A stretch of 64,000 nt of DNA, taken from Diphasiastrum complanatum (lineage: Eukaryota > Streptophyta > Lycopodiopsida > Lycopodiales > Lycopodiaceae). The stretch spans positions 9,559,456-9,623,455 of the forward strand of contig CM055102.1 of assembly GCA_029204225.1 (NCBI GenBank), given 5' to 3'. A program made the position numbers and the translations under genes. The notes beneath the pieces are model-generated. The model saw only the letters and a program-made list of their open reading frames with translations, did not search any database and was not told the origin of the DNA. Positions 46,602 to 58,800 of the stretch are shown piece after piece (within the stretch, counting starts at the first letter, position 1; the number at the start of each line of letters is the position of its first letter).

Positions 46602-47065
46602 TGTTACATCTCCCATAGATCTCCGATTGCTTTGAAGGATGACGCACACCCCATACAAGTGATGACACACAATTACCAGTCAACCTAGGGTCACTACCGA
46701 CCCACCCCCATGCACTGGAGTTACCGACACCATCATTCCCAGTCAAGCCTTCGACAATAACTAGCGTCCCATGCCACCAGCCATCGCCCTCAGCTCTCCG
46801 TAGCATACATCTCTTGGCCTGGAGATATATCCTAGCTATTGTGCTCTCCATCCACTAACTCTTGAGTAGACTGAGTGAATGGCAAAAGGAAGCTCCCACC
46901 ACTATATAGGCATAGCATAGTTGGTCCCATCAAGCACGGTCCCGCCAGCGGCACGTGATCACCTAGGATGGTGACGCGTGGCACTAAAACATGTCGATAA
47001 TCCAGACCTGCGTCCTGCCCCTTGCGAGGCTGTCACTTAAGGGTGTACCGTTATGGTACATAATA
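46602..47065 (-). repeat. 5' LTR and primer site of gypsy copy 2
   Basis: The minus strand begins TATTATGTACCATAACGG, matching the TGTTATGTACCCTAACGG stub of copy 1, and ends GGGAGATGTAACA. TGGTATCAAAGC follows two bases later (46599-46588), one base off the initiator-Met tRNA primer site. A TATA-like box (CCTATATAGTGG) lies near 46912. Another fragment of this LTR is at 34995-35195. Confidence 0.85.
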
Positions 47066-47689
47066 GAAGCCAATGCCGATGAACTGGGAAAGGGAGAGAG
47101 ACAACGGGCCTTGCGCGTGACAAACAGCCCTAGGGAGTAATGTCTTTGAGTGTCTAGCAACCCCAAGGAAGTCATTTTTGTGTGTAGATCTACTATGAGC
47201 CATCGGATCGCACAGAACACAGATTAATGGCAATGATAGCAAGTCTTAACACCCAAGTGGTGAAATTGGTTCTGAAGGGCACATTTTCTTCAAAACAAAG
47301 AATTAGTTCAAAAAATTTCCTCCTCGCCAACTTTTGGATTCCCTATATGTTTAGGGCCTTTCAAAGGCCTATTTCCTCCAAATTAAGGCTAGAAAAGGAC
47401 TATACAGTGCAAGTCCAACTTCCTCTGGATAGAAAGATTGCCCCGTCATGACGAGAAAATTAATGGGAGGTTTTTTTGCACCATTCCAAAGCCAAGGAAG
47501 TCAATGACACCACATTTTAGCGCTTGGGCAACTCGGAGGCATTTTTGGCGTGGTAGACCAAAATTGGTGGTGTCTGGGCTTGAAATTTTTTTGGTCATAC
47601 CTAAACTTGACTTGTAGAGCTCTTTATTGCACTCACAGGCATTCAAAAGCAACCAAAAGGTATATGAAAATTCAAAATGAATAACATTT

Positions 47690-48420
47690 CAATGGAGGAG
47701 CTATGGGACATTGTCACAGGGATGGAGAAAATGCCAACAACTACTCCTGTAGATATACATTCATTTGATAGAAGGGCATAGAAGGCAATATCCTTGATAA
47801 ATATATCAATGAAGGATCACATCATTGCTCACATTAGTGATGTCCTATCAATGATGGGTGCATGGGATGCACTTAGGACTTAGTCTCAAATGGAAAATCC
47901 ATCTCGTATGATGTTTTTAATATCCAAGTTGAACAACATATGAATGGAGGACAATGAGAGCACAAGATCATTCTTTACGCAAATCAAGGAGCTGAGAGAT
48001 CAATTTACGACAATTGGAGACCCAATAAGAGATGTTGAGTTGGTGCATATGACCATGAGTGGCGTATTTGAGAATCTTCAAATGTTCGTAAGTGGGATTG
48101 CATTGAGGGAGAGGTTACCAACCTTTGAGGACCTTCACCCCATCTTGTTGCAAGAGGAACAGAGGAGTAAAGTGGGGAAATCTCGACAAGACACACCAAA
48201 AGATCGGGCATTGTTAGCCTAGGGCAAGCAGCGAGTTGTCAAAAAGGGCCAAAAAAATCCACGAATGATGATGATCAAGGAGAATCTTCCACAAAATGGA
48301 AGAAGAATAAGGGAAAATGTTATTATTGCCACAAGGACGACCATTGGGCTAGAGAATGCTACAAAAAGACTACTCACGGCTCTTTACTAGTTGAGTCACC
48401 CTAGTCTAGCACTTGGATTG
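47690..48420 (+). pseudogene. Copia-type gag relic with zinc knuckle
   Basis: The plus strand reads AISLINISMKDHIIAHISDV, then NESTRSFFTQIKELRDQFTT and LPTFEDLHPILLQEEQRSK, typical UBN2 gag of copia. It then gives, in another frame, an intact zinc knuckle CYYCHKDDHWAREC (about 48318-48360). STWIDHFTS after it resembles the start of the protease (W..DSGAS) with the site destroyed. Several stops and frameshifts are present. Confidence 0.75.
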
Positions 48421-49807
48421 ACCATTTTACATCACCCAAAAACAATGTGTACAAAGAGAGATCTTGATTCTAGCCGGAAACCTAGAGGGCACCCTACCAC
48501 TTATTTTCCAGCTCGAAATTCTCTTTCTCAGTGCATGACTATCAAGGATATTCTGATAGCATCTTGTTTCAACCTTGAACAAGTACATTGTAAGAAATTT
48601 GGCTAAATTTCGTAAAGATTTGATCACTTTCAAGCAATTCAAAATTTGCTACTATATGTAAATTCGTTCTTTTGCTCTTTGAAATCCCCAATCCTAGCAA
48701 TTGGTTATAGTGTACCAATTCTAATGCTTCGATGATCCTGTTGTTCATGTTCTCCTCCGAACAACGAGCTGTGATCGAATTACCCTCACTCCAAGCAATC
48801 GCACTCTGATACAAAGTCGAGAAACCGAAACCGGTTTTGAGTCAAAGCTATCATCCAGGATGAGTCAATCCAAAGCACAAATGTAATTAGCTGCTTTAAC
48901 TCAGGACTACCAACTTAGGCACCATATGTGAGATGTGTGCATGACACTTGCCATAATCAAAAGTAAAAATGTAGTGGCATCAATCCTCGACAAACTCGTC
49001 AAGGATATGGATATAATGCTTAGAGTCATCAATATCCTTAGCCTCATGAAAACGCATGGCAGTAGTAGCACTAGATGATTGGCGTCAATCTCTAACTATG
49101 TGGTCTCACTCTTGTACTTTAAACACAAATGTTTTCCATGGATCTCAACAATCTTTGTTGGGTTGTGTCGATGGAAGAACATAGGTTGAGGAGCAAGAAG
49201 GGCTTGAAGCTTCATAGATGGAGGAGGTGGAGAAGTTGGGAAAATAGAAGAGGCAATAGAAATGATTGAGTGTGAAATAGTGGTCGTGTAGATGGTCTCA
49301 AAACTACACGAGCTTAGTAGTGTGAAATAAGTTTCTTACGAATGCCAGAAAATGAGTAAGATAGCTTTGTGGAAATGATCTGCATAAGGAACCAAATCAT
49401 TGGTGTGTGACAAAAGTTGGAAAGAATTTCATTATCAAAGCGACCACTGAGGGTCAATAATAGTGAAGCAAAATCTTGCTGGAATTTAGATCAAATAATT
49501 CAGCTTTGTCGCCATTGAAATAGGCATCCAACTTAGCCATCTAGCTTTCATTTCCATCAGCTAAATTGGAATACATGAAAGCTGTACTTTGTTGTGAAAC
49601 TTGTTCCCAAGTAAAGGGAGCATAACAATTGGCAATATCCACTTCTAACAATGTAGGGATAATGTAGTAAGTGGAAGATATAATTCAACTCACTAATGTG
49701 AACCATTGGTTATTTTTCATGATTTGAGATTCATCTCCTTGAAATGATTTTCCATCTTTTTTTAATGTATGATTGATGTCTTAAGTAAAGTTTTGGATTC
49801 CTTGTAG
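48421..49807. other. Region before the DRC3-like exons
   Basis: The minus strand at about 49620-48960 has coding-like pieces (MAKLDAYFNGDKAELFDLNS, MRFHEAKDIDDSKHYIHILD) broken by stops, perhaps a relic of an unrecognised retroelement. The first exon(s) of the DRC3-like gene should lie here or further left, but I could not place them. Confidence 0.4.
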
Positions 49808-52800
49808 GTGGATTGGGGTTCATCGGAAAAGTTTGAAGAGCGAAAAAGAACTATGTCTCTCAAATCTGTGAAGAGCCTTGTCTTCTCGTTTAAAGGTAAG
49901 CTTGTTGCTTATTATTTTGCATATGTTAGTCATTCAAATGTTTGAATACTTAGTTGGTGTAATTTTTTTGCAGGTTTAAGGGCAATTGACTTTTTGGTTG
50001 GATTGGAATCCTTAACAAAGTTGTACCTAGACAACAATAACATATCAAAAATTGAGAATATCTCCCATTTGCCGACTCTCACTTTGCTTGGTATGTTAGT
50101 CTATGCATTCTTGATCAAGATTTCATAAATCATTTTTACATCTTAGTATCTTATAGATTTACAAGAATATGCTTAAAACCTTTTCACTTTAGTGCTAGCC
50201 TTCATCATGAGTGAAATTTCACTTTTTCCTAATAAAGATGCTCACATTTGATATGCTAAGTCATTTACGTATGCAAACTAATGTAGAAATTCTTTTATAT
50301 ATGTTATCTCTTGTCGAAGGATGTTTCAATATTATGGAGTCTAGACTCTATGCTCAAAATGATAATTTTCATGTTCATAGTTTGTAGGTGGGCTTCTTCA
50401 CAAAGGAAAAGCTTGATTTGTATCTTTAGTTTGAGCTACCTTAACTTATGCTCAAGAACGAAATAAAAAAATGATTTGAAGAGAAAATAATGAGCAACAG
50501 AAGCACATAAAACAAATTGCAAAAAAAAGTGCTGGAGAAATTTGATATGCTAATTCATTCATAAAGGCAAACTAATGTGGAGATTTTTGCGAACAATTCA
50601 TTATCTCTAACTTTGGGGGCCAAGGACTTGATTAGGGATGTTTGATTATTTTGTTCCTTGCTTGAGCTACCGTAGCTTATGCTAAAGCAAGGAGCAAAAT
50701 ATTGATCGGAAGAGAAAATTATAAGCAACATAAGTGCATAAAAAGAGTTGCTAGAAAAATTTGATATGCTAATTCATTTATATATGCAACTAGTGTGGAA
50801 ATTCTTGTATACATGTTATCTCTCGTCTCAAGGGCCAAGAACTTGATTAGGGATGTCTCAATTTTATGAAGTCCAAACTCTATGCTATGAATGATGATTT
50901 TCATGTTCAGAGTTTGTAGGACTCTACTATGAGAAAAATGGTCAAAACATTGAAACAATGTAGATTTATTAATATAGCAAACCGCTCACCACAATATAAT
51001 ACTTTTCCTCTTTATAGAGATAAAACTTCATTTGTCTTTTTGGTTTGAGCTACCTTTGTTTATCCTTAAGTAAGGAACAAAAAATTGATCGGAACAGAAA
51101 ATTGTGAGCAACAAAATCACATAGAGAGAGTCGCTAGAGAAATTTGATATGCTAACTCATTTATATATGGAAAGTAATATGGAAATTCTTGTATACATCT
51201 TGTTGTCTCTTTAGTTTGAGCTACCTTAGCTTATGCTAAAGCAAGGAACAAAAAACTTATTTGAAGAAATTTTTTTGAGCAATGGAAGCACATATAGGGA
51301 GTTGCTAGAGAATAGAGAGGCAACTCTATTGATCAAATTAGAACTTTCAAAATTGTGTTACGCATTGTATCCTCAAGGAGAAAACTAGTCCTACCTCTAT
51401 CCTACTCCTAGTCTATGCTACGTTGACCTACTCTATGCATTATTTTGGGAAATGCCACATTCTCATGTTTTGGGATGGGGAAGCATGTTTGCCTGTGTCC
51501 ACGTTTCCCCATCATGAGAAACATTTGGGAAACGTGGGTAGGATATAATGTTTCCCCAATGGGAAAACACATCTAAAACACGGTTTTTTAAAATACAAGT
51601 ATCATGAAGCCCTATTATATTTGGAAAGCAAGTCTCTTCTTGGGGAAGCAAAGTTTCAATATCGGGTGAAACATGTGTTGATGTCTTATTGCGAGCTAAT
51701 ATCATAAGTGTTGAATGGATGGGAATATGAGAAATTTGAATTTTTTTATAGATGATGATGCAATTTGTCTAGCTTTCACGACAATGTGATGATGATGTGG
51801 CATTTCTCGTTTCACCTTTCCTATTCTCGAGGGGTGTGCATTTCCAATGTGGGAAACATTTCTTAACATTTTGACTCTATGCTAGACCATGCCTTTAGAT
51901 GTTGAATGTTCTAGAGAGGAGCCTGAGTATCCTTCATACTCTTTCAACCCTAATTGCCTCATAAGAATGTTTTGGTGGGAAAACCTTGTTCATGATTCCA
52001 ATGCAATTTTTTTTCTAATGGGTACCCTACTTTTGACTCCTTGCCTAATGCGCCTACACATGGTCCTGCGAGATCCTAATGAGTTACGAATCTTTGTAGC
52101 CTCATTTATATATTCATAATTTATAGCACATGTCAAAGATGAGAGAGCCCTTTGCAAGCCGAAGTGATGAAATGAAAAATCTCCTTATTTTTCTATGAAA
52201 AGGTTGGGACTTCAATTGATTGGCTTTGCTCTTTAGTGCTAGCCTTCATCATGATTGAGTCCACCCTTTACCATTGGAAAAGTGATACAACTGAGTATGT
52301 TGTCCTTTTTTTGTATAGATGCATAAAAGCTATCATGGAGGCATGTTTGTGCTTGTGACTAGCCTACTTTTGGGCATTGATGATGTGAGTAGAGATGTCA
52401 TAGCATTTGTGTTGTCCTATGCATGGAGTTGATGGTCTAGAACTTTGTAGCTGGACTTCATAAGGTTGAAAATTGCATGTCTCCTTGGTGGTATCCTAGA
52501 TGTACCATCGATATATTTTTCTACCATAGTAGTTGACACAATTCTCACTTGAGATCTTTTTTCAAGTGGAGACCAAATGGTTTGTGCTAATTAATTCTGT
52601 GGAGGTGTGTTTTTTCGCTCCAACTATGCTATTTAGTTCGGCTTTGAGCAAGTTGAAGTGATGAATGAAAAATCTCCTTATTTTTCAATGAGGAACTTCA
52701 GAGTTGATTTGATCATCTTTGCTCTTTAGTGCTAGCTTTTGGCATGACCAAGTTTGCCATTCACCTTTGAAACAATGATATAAACTCAGGGCATTGGTCT

Positions 52801-55800
52801 TTGTTCAAATGCATGAAAACTAACAGGGATGTATGGTTGTGCATGTGATTTGTAGCTACTCTTGGTTGTTGATTAATGAGCAGGGATGTCATAACATTTA
52901 TTCCATGCTATGGATGATAGAGTTGATGGCTTGTGAATTTGTGGCTGGAGTCCATAAAGTTGAAAATTGCACATCTCCTTTGTTACATTGAGTACTATCG
53001 TAGACATAACATCGATATTTTTCTGTTGTATTGCCAAATATATGCAGTTTTTATTGAGTTCTTTTGTCCTAGTTGTAGCTAGCTAGTTTGATCAAACTGT
53101 TTTTGTTTTTATTGGTGCATTTTGCCCACCAATTATGCCATGTAGGTAGGTTTGAGCAAATAGATGTGAAAAAATTTAAATTTTCCTTCTTTATGAGGAA
53201 GCAGGATTCATTCGGTTGGCTTTGTTCTATAGTGCTAGCTTCATCATGACTAAGTTTGCTCTTCAGCTCTAGAAAAGTGATGGAAACGCATTTTGTTGGT
53301 CTTCATAAAAATGTTTGAAAGCTAATGTGGATGTATGTTTGTGTATTTGACCTTCAAGTACCCTTAGGCAGTGATGAAGCAACTAGGAATGCCATAGCAT
53401 TTGGGCATGGTGGAGTTGGTGGTTAAAGATTTTGTGGCTGAAATGAGGTTGAAGATTAAACATTTCCTTAGATATATCGAGTACTATCCTAGGCATAACA
53501 TTGATATTATCAAATATACAACTCTCATTTAAGATCTTTGTCTGGTTGTGGTCAATTGATTTGTGTGAATTCTTTGTATCTTTAGAGGTGCATTTTGCCC
53601 ACCAAATATGCTATGTTTTGAGCAAATTGAAGCAATGAAAAACATAGCTTTTTGTTATTTTTCTATGCACTCTTTCTAATAGTGTTGAGGGTCTAATACT
53701 TTGTAGGTATACTCCATTAGGTTGGAGATTGCACGTCTCCTTTATTATGTCGAGTACTAGCCTAGACAGAACATTGATATATTGTTTTGTTGCATCAATG
53801 GACATGCAATTTTTATTTGAGATCTTTTTCCAAGTTGTAGGCCATAGGTTAATACTCTTTATATCTCTAGTGGAGCAGTTGCCCCCTAGCTATGCTATTT
53901 AGTTAAGTTTTGAGCAAGCTGAAGTGATAAAATGTAGAATGTCTTTATTTTTTAATGAGAAAACAGGGATGTTATTTGATCCGCTTTGCTCTTTAGTGCT
54001 AGCCTTCATCATGATTGAGTTTGCAGGGATGAAGTGAGTAGGGATGTCATAGGACTTGGTCTGTGCTAAGCAAGATGGAGCTGTTGGTGTAATATTTTGT
54101 AGGTGGACTCCCTAGGACTGAATATCGCATCTCTCCTTTGTTATGTTTGGTACTATCGTTAAGATAACATTGATATATTGTTTTTTTGTATTAGTGAATA
54201 TGCAACTCTCATTTAAGATCTTCGTGCCAGTTGCAGGCAACTGGTTTGTGCTTATTCTTTTTATCTTCAATGGTGTAGTTTGCCCACTAGCTACCCTAGT
54301 TAGTTACATTTGAGCAAGCTGAGTTGATGGAATAAAAAATTCTCTGTAATTTTTTGTGATTATGTAGGGACGTCATTTGATTGGCCGTGCACTTTAGGGT
54401 CTGCCCTTCACCTTTAGAAAGTGGTAGAAACGTAGTACATTGGTCTTTGTATGAATGTATGAAAGTGAATGTGGATGTATGTTTGTGCATGTGACCTTCA
54501 CCTACCCTTGGGTGCTAATGAAATATGGATGTCATAATATTTGGTCTGTGCTATGCATGTTGGAGTTGATGATCTAAGAGTTTGTGGGTGGATAGCATAA
54601 GGTTGCAAATTGCATGTCTCCTTTGTTACGTTGGGCACTATCCTAGGCATAACATTGAGATATTCTTCTCTTAAATATCTGAATAAGTTTCCCCTTTACT
54701 TACTTTGATTTCAAGTACTCCTTATCTTGCCATGAAGTGAATAAGAATAAAATGCTAGAAAATTTGGCTGATTTCTAGATGAAAGTTGCACTTGAATGGC
54801 TCTTTTCTTGAACCCGACATCTAAAGTTTCTGTTGCAAAATGGTCTTTCTCAATGATGTGGGAGTGATATCTCTGACATGCTACCGGTAACAATTCCAGA
54901 TCTTTCTTTCAATAAAATACAAAAAATTGAGGGACTTGAAGCTTTAACAAACTTGGAGGATCTCTCACTTTACAACAATCAGATTGAAAAGACCAGTGGC
55001 CTGGAAACTCTTCAGAATCTTAACTCACTTTCACTTGGAAAGAATTTTCTCAAAAGCCTTGATAGTGTATGTCTATTTACTGCAATCTACTCTGGAAAAT
55101 TTGCTGAAAATTGAAAGCCTATAGAAAGCAACATTACACTGGCTATTACAATGCCTCTCAGCAACAATTTCTTGGTCTAATTTTGATTCAGGTTCTTAGT
55201 CTTCGTCGATTAAAATGCCTTCGGGTGCTTACCTTAGAAGGGAACCCGATCTCTAAGGTATCTGTCCTTTAATCTTTTTATAATAGTTTTCCATCAATGT
55301 GAATAGTTTATAGTGTTTTTTTCCATCTGTACATGATATATACCATAATCAGAGATCAGTATAACAGAAATACCACAAAGAGGTAACTGACGCACATATT
55401 TTTCAAACAAGAATTTCTCCTTAAACTTTAATACAGGGTTAAAAGAGAATGGCCGTGTGTTCTAACTTCTCGTACCCTTTCTACATTCAGTGAAGTCCAC
55501 TATAATTTACTCAAGACTTAACATAATATCAAACAAGAGTCAGCTGACATTTTAGATGAGAAGCTATTCTTTAAAAAAAATAGATGCCTTCTTTTTGCGA
55601 GAAGGCAAAGAAGCTTTCTTACTGAATTATTGTTGATAACAGTCTAAGGCTCAAAGGTGTTGATCAAAGTCTCAGGGAGACATAAAACAGTTTGCAAATT
55701 TTTTCTTGGCTTTTAGTGACAGGAAGGTTGCCTTAGTTGATTAAAATGTGAAATCATTTACTGAAACAGAACGCCTCGATAATGCAAACAATGCTTTTGG

Positions 55801-58800
55801 ATATCCAATAACCTAGACTTTTCCAACTACTGATCATGACTTCCAGAATACTTGGGTGTATCTGTTTTGGCATTTGTTGCAACAATATATTGACTGTTAT
55901 TTACATATTAGAGCTTTGGGAGACGATCGAAATAGCCGAGAGGTTATATTCACGCACATAAAAAGTCCCTCCAATTTTTTTGTGTGCATAATCCATTATT
56001 GTGTACTGTCAACAAGTGAGTATGATTTTCATCCTTATCCTGGATTCAACAATGCTCCATATAACTGCTTAAATGGCGGACATGCAATTGCAACTTTTGT
56101 TCAACCTATTCTTCCAAGTTGTAGACCGTATTTCGAACTGCATCTTGTAATATTTTGCCCATCTATTTTTTCTTGACTACTATAAGTGGCTTTCGCATTA
56201 GCTTAAAGATTTTTTATTTTAAAATTTTTGGGTCTATAGAGAATTAATGTCATTGGCCTTGCTGTTTAAGTTCTAGCCTCATTGTTTGTCTTCTTTCATC
56301 CGGTGTTGATTAGGTAATAGGAACATAACTCTAAGTTGCTCCGGAATGCCGTTCCGGAACCCAGCGTTCCGGAACGTTGTGTTGAAAAAATTTGAAATTT
56401 TTTTCTACAAGATTCACATATCAAACACTGAATAGACAAAAGGTCTATGGAAGTATTCATCAAGTACACTTTGAACCTATTTTTACTTCCTAGAATTGAT
56501 TTGGTCGCATTAGCTTTCTAGAGAGCATTTCAGAGCTACGTATGAAATATTTTAGCTAGCGGGAGGCTTGCTTGACACTTAACCCAAATATACAATAGAT
56601 CAACCAATTACAACTAGGAGATTTGACGAGTGAGGAGTTATAGGATTCGGTGTAATCCTAGGCTTGGATATTCGGTACTCCACTGTACGTGTTTATTAAT
56701 TACACGTCGCCATTCCGGACTAGGCCAAAAATGTAATTAATAACCTTGTGAGGGCCCATATGCTCTAATTAGGACATATGGAGCTAGTGCATGGTGATTG
56801 ACTACTTTTAGTGCATGTAAAGGAGATCAAAAGTAATTTGTTGAGAATTGGCATCCTATATGGAATATTCCTAGGCTTTTGGAGTCTATATAACCTCGCC
56901 CATTTCCACAACTTGATGTCAGTTTCCGATTGCCAAAATCCTCTCCTTTTTTGTCAATAATTTGGAAAATCTAAATCTCTTTACTCTAGTGTTTGATTGA
57001 GAACATATGTGTTTCACATGCATTCTCATAATGTAAATTATTTCACTTATGGGAGATCTGCTTACTCTTGTGTACGATTTCTCAGCCTGGATCTCCAGTT
57101 AATTGGGAGACAGACAAATCTATTGAGATTGAATGGTTGCTATTTTCTTGCATGAGATGCTAGGAATAGGAGCACTTAACTCAAGAGAGTATCTGGAGTT
57201 CTCAGGGTTGAGTTAAAATCATTTTCATCTTGATGGATCTCCTAGAGATTTTGGTAGGATGAACTGTTATACCTTAGTTTTTTTGGATATTTTAAGAGTA
57301 TTTGTACCAAGAAGCATTTATGAATTGTCGATGAGAAATTGTGGATAGTTTTTGGACTATAGTATTGCATGAAGGTGATGTTACTGGTTTGGAGAGAATC
57401 AGATCCAATTGGAAAATTTAGTGTACTTATGAATCGGATATAGTACTTCAGAGTAGAGATAAACAATTGGAGAATCGTTCTATTTTTGAGTACTTATTTG
57501 ATATTTGAAGTTAGATTAAGGGTAATGATTTTCTGGGTAAGTGTGAAATTTTAAAGGATTGGTTTCATTTTTTTCTTTCCTGTTTTAAGGACAGAACCTG
57601 TTTAAGGGGGGAAGAATGTTACATCCACGTCCTGTATATAGGATTCGGCATAATCCTAGACTTGGATATTCGGTACTCCAGTGTACGAGTTTATTAATTA
57701 TGCCTCGCCATTCCGAACGGGCCAAAAATTTAATTAATATCCTTGTGAGGGCCCAGATGCTCTAATCAGGACTCAGGAGCTAGTGCATGGTGATTGACTG
57801 CTTTTAGTGCATGTAAAGGAGATCAAAAGCAATTGGTTGAGAATTGGCATCCTATATGGAATATTCCTAGGCTTTTGGAGTCTATATAACATGTGGGAAC
57901 TCGCCCATCTCCACAACCCAATTTCAGTTTCCGATTGCCGGAATCCTCTCCTTTCTTGTACTCAATTACCGTGGCTTGGGGGAGAAGCTGATTGGGGTTT
58001 GACTCTCGCCTTCCAGTTGGTTGGGTGGTTTGGCTCCACAATTGGTGTATGCAGCAAGATCTAGAGGATCTTCACTTGGAGATCCTTAAAGTTAGTATCA
58101 AGAAAATAAGCACCAGGACAAATTCAACTCCAAAGTCACAGGACATTTGATGAATCATGCAACACTAAATGATTGGGCAAGTAATTGACATTAGAGGCAA
58201 GAGCTTCACAGCATAAAGCCATTGGTAAGGATATATCGATGTCTAGAGTACCCAAAAAAATTTATATACAATATTAGATACATAAGTAACTTCTTTAGTT
58301 GTTTTTTGTCAAAAGTCCCGATATGGGTAGGCAGGAGGGGGCATGTGATGTTAGCACTTTCATTTGTTAGATTATTTTGCACATGGCCACAGCCCCAGTA
58401 CCAGCTTAATTCTCAAGTTCAAATTTACAGGTTTTTTCAACACAACATTCCGGAGCTCATGTCAGAAATTAGAATGTATATTCAGACCCAATAAAAGAAC
58501 ATATCTACACTGTGTTTGCAATGTGTTTGAAATTTCTTTTACATCCCTAAATGTTGTTTCTTCCCACCCCAACAGATAGACTTAAAATAAACCAAAAAAA
58601 CAATATTTTTTTTTTTGCAAAGTTCCGATCCAGAATGCTATGGGATCCTGGAACCGTTCCAGAATGCTCCCGGAACGCAGCGTTCCGGAACTCTGTGCTT
58701 CTATGATCATAACTAGTTAAGCTGTTCATGTATACATACTTTTGCGAATGTCAGGACTCAGAAGGTTAAATCTGTACACGTTTTTCACTCCTATATTGAG

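Larger units (their letters stand above)
42071..47065 (-). mobile_element. Ty3/gypsy chromovirus copy 2, inverted relative to copy 1
   Basis: Read right to left: 5' LTR (47065-46602), primer site, leader (about 46580-45370), gag, protease, RT and part of integrase, ending at 42071 where it meets the 3' end of copy 1. RNase H and the front of integrase are deleted. The 3' end is missing and copy 1 takes its place, so the two elements face each other tail to tail. It is non-functional. Confidence 0.85.

Noticed and set aside
48960-49620. Minus-strand coding-like text before the DRC3-like gene
   Set aside because: It has many stops and no identifiable retroelement motif; kept only as a note.
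55856-56176. 106-codon open frame in the DRC3-like intron
   Set aside because: It lies inside an intron, has no conserved pattern, and its composition equals that of its surroundings.
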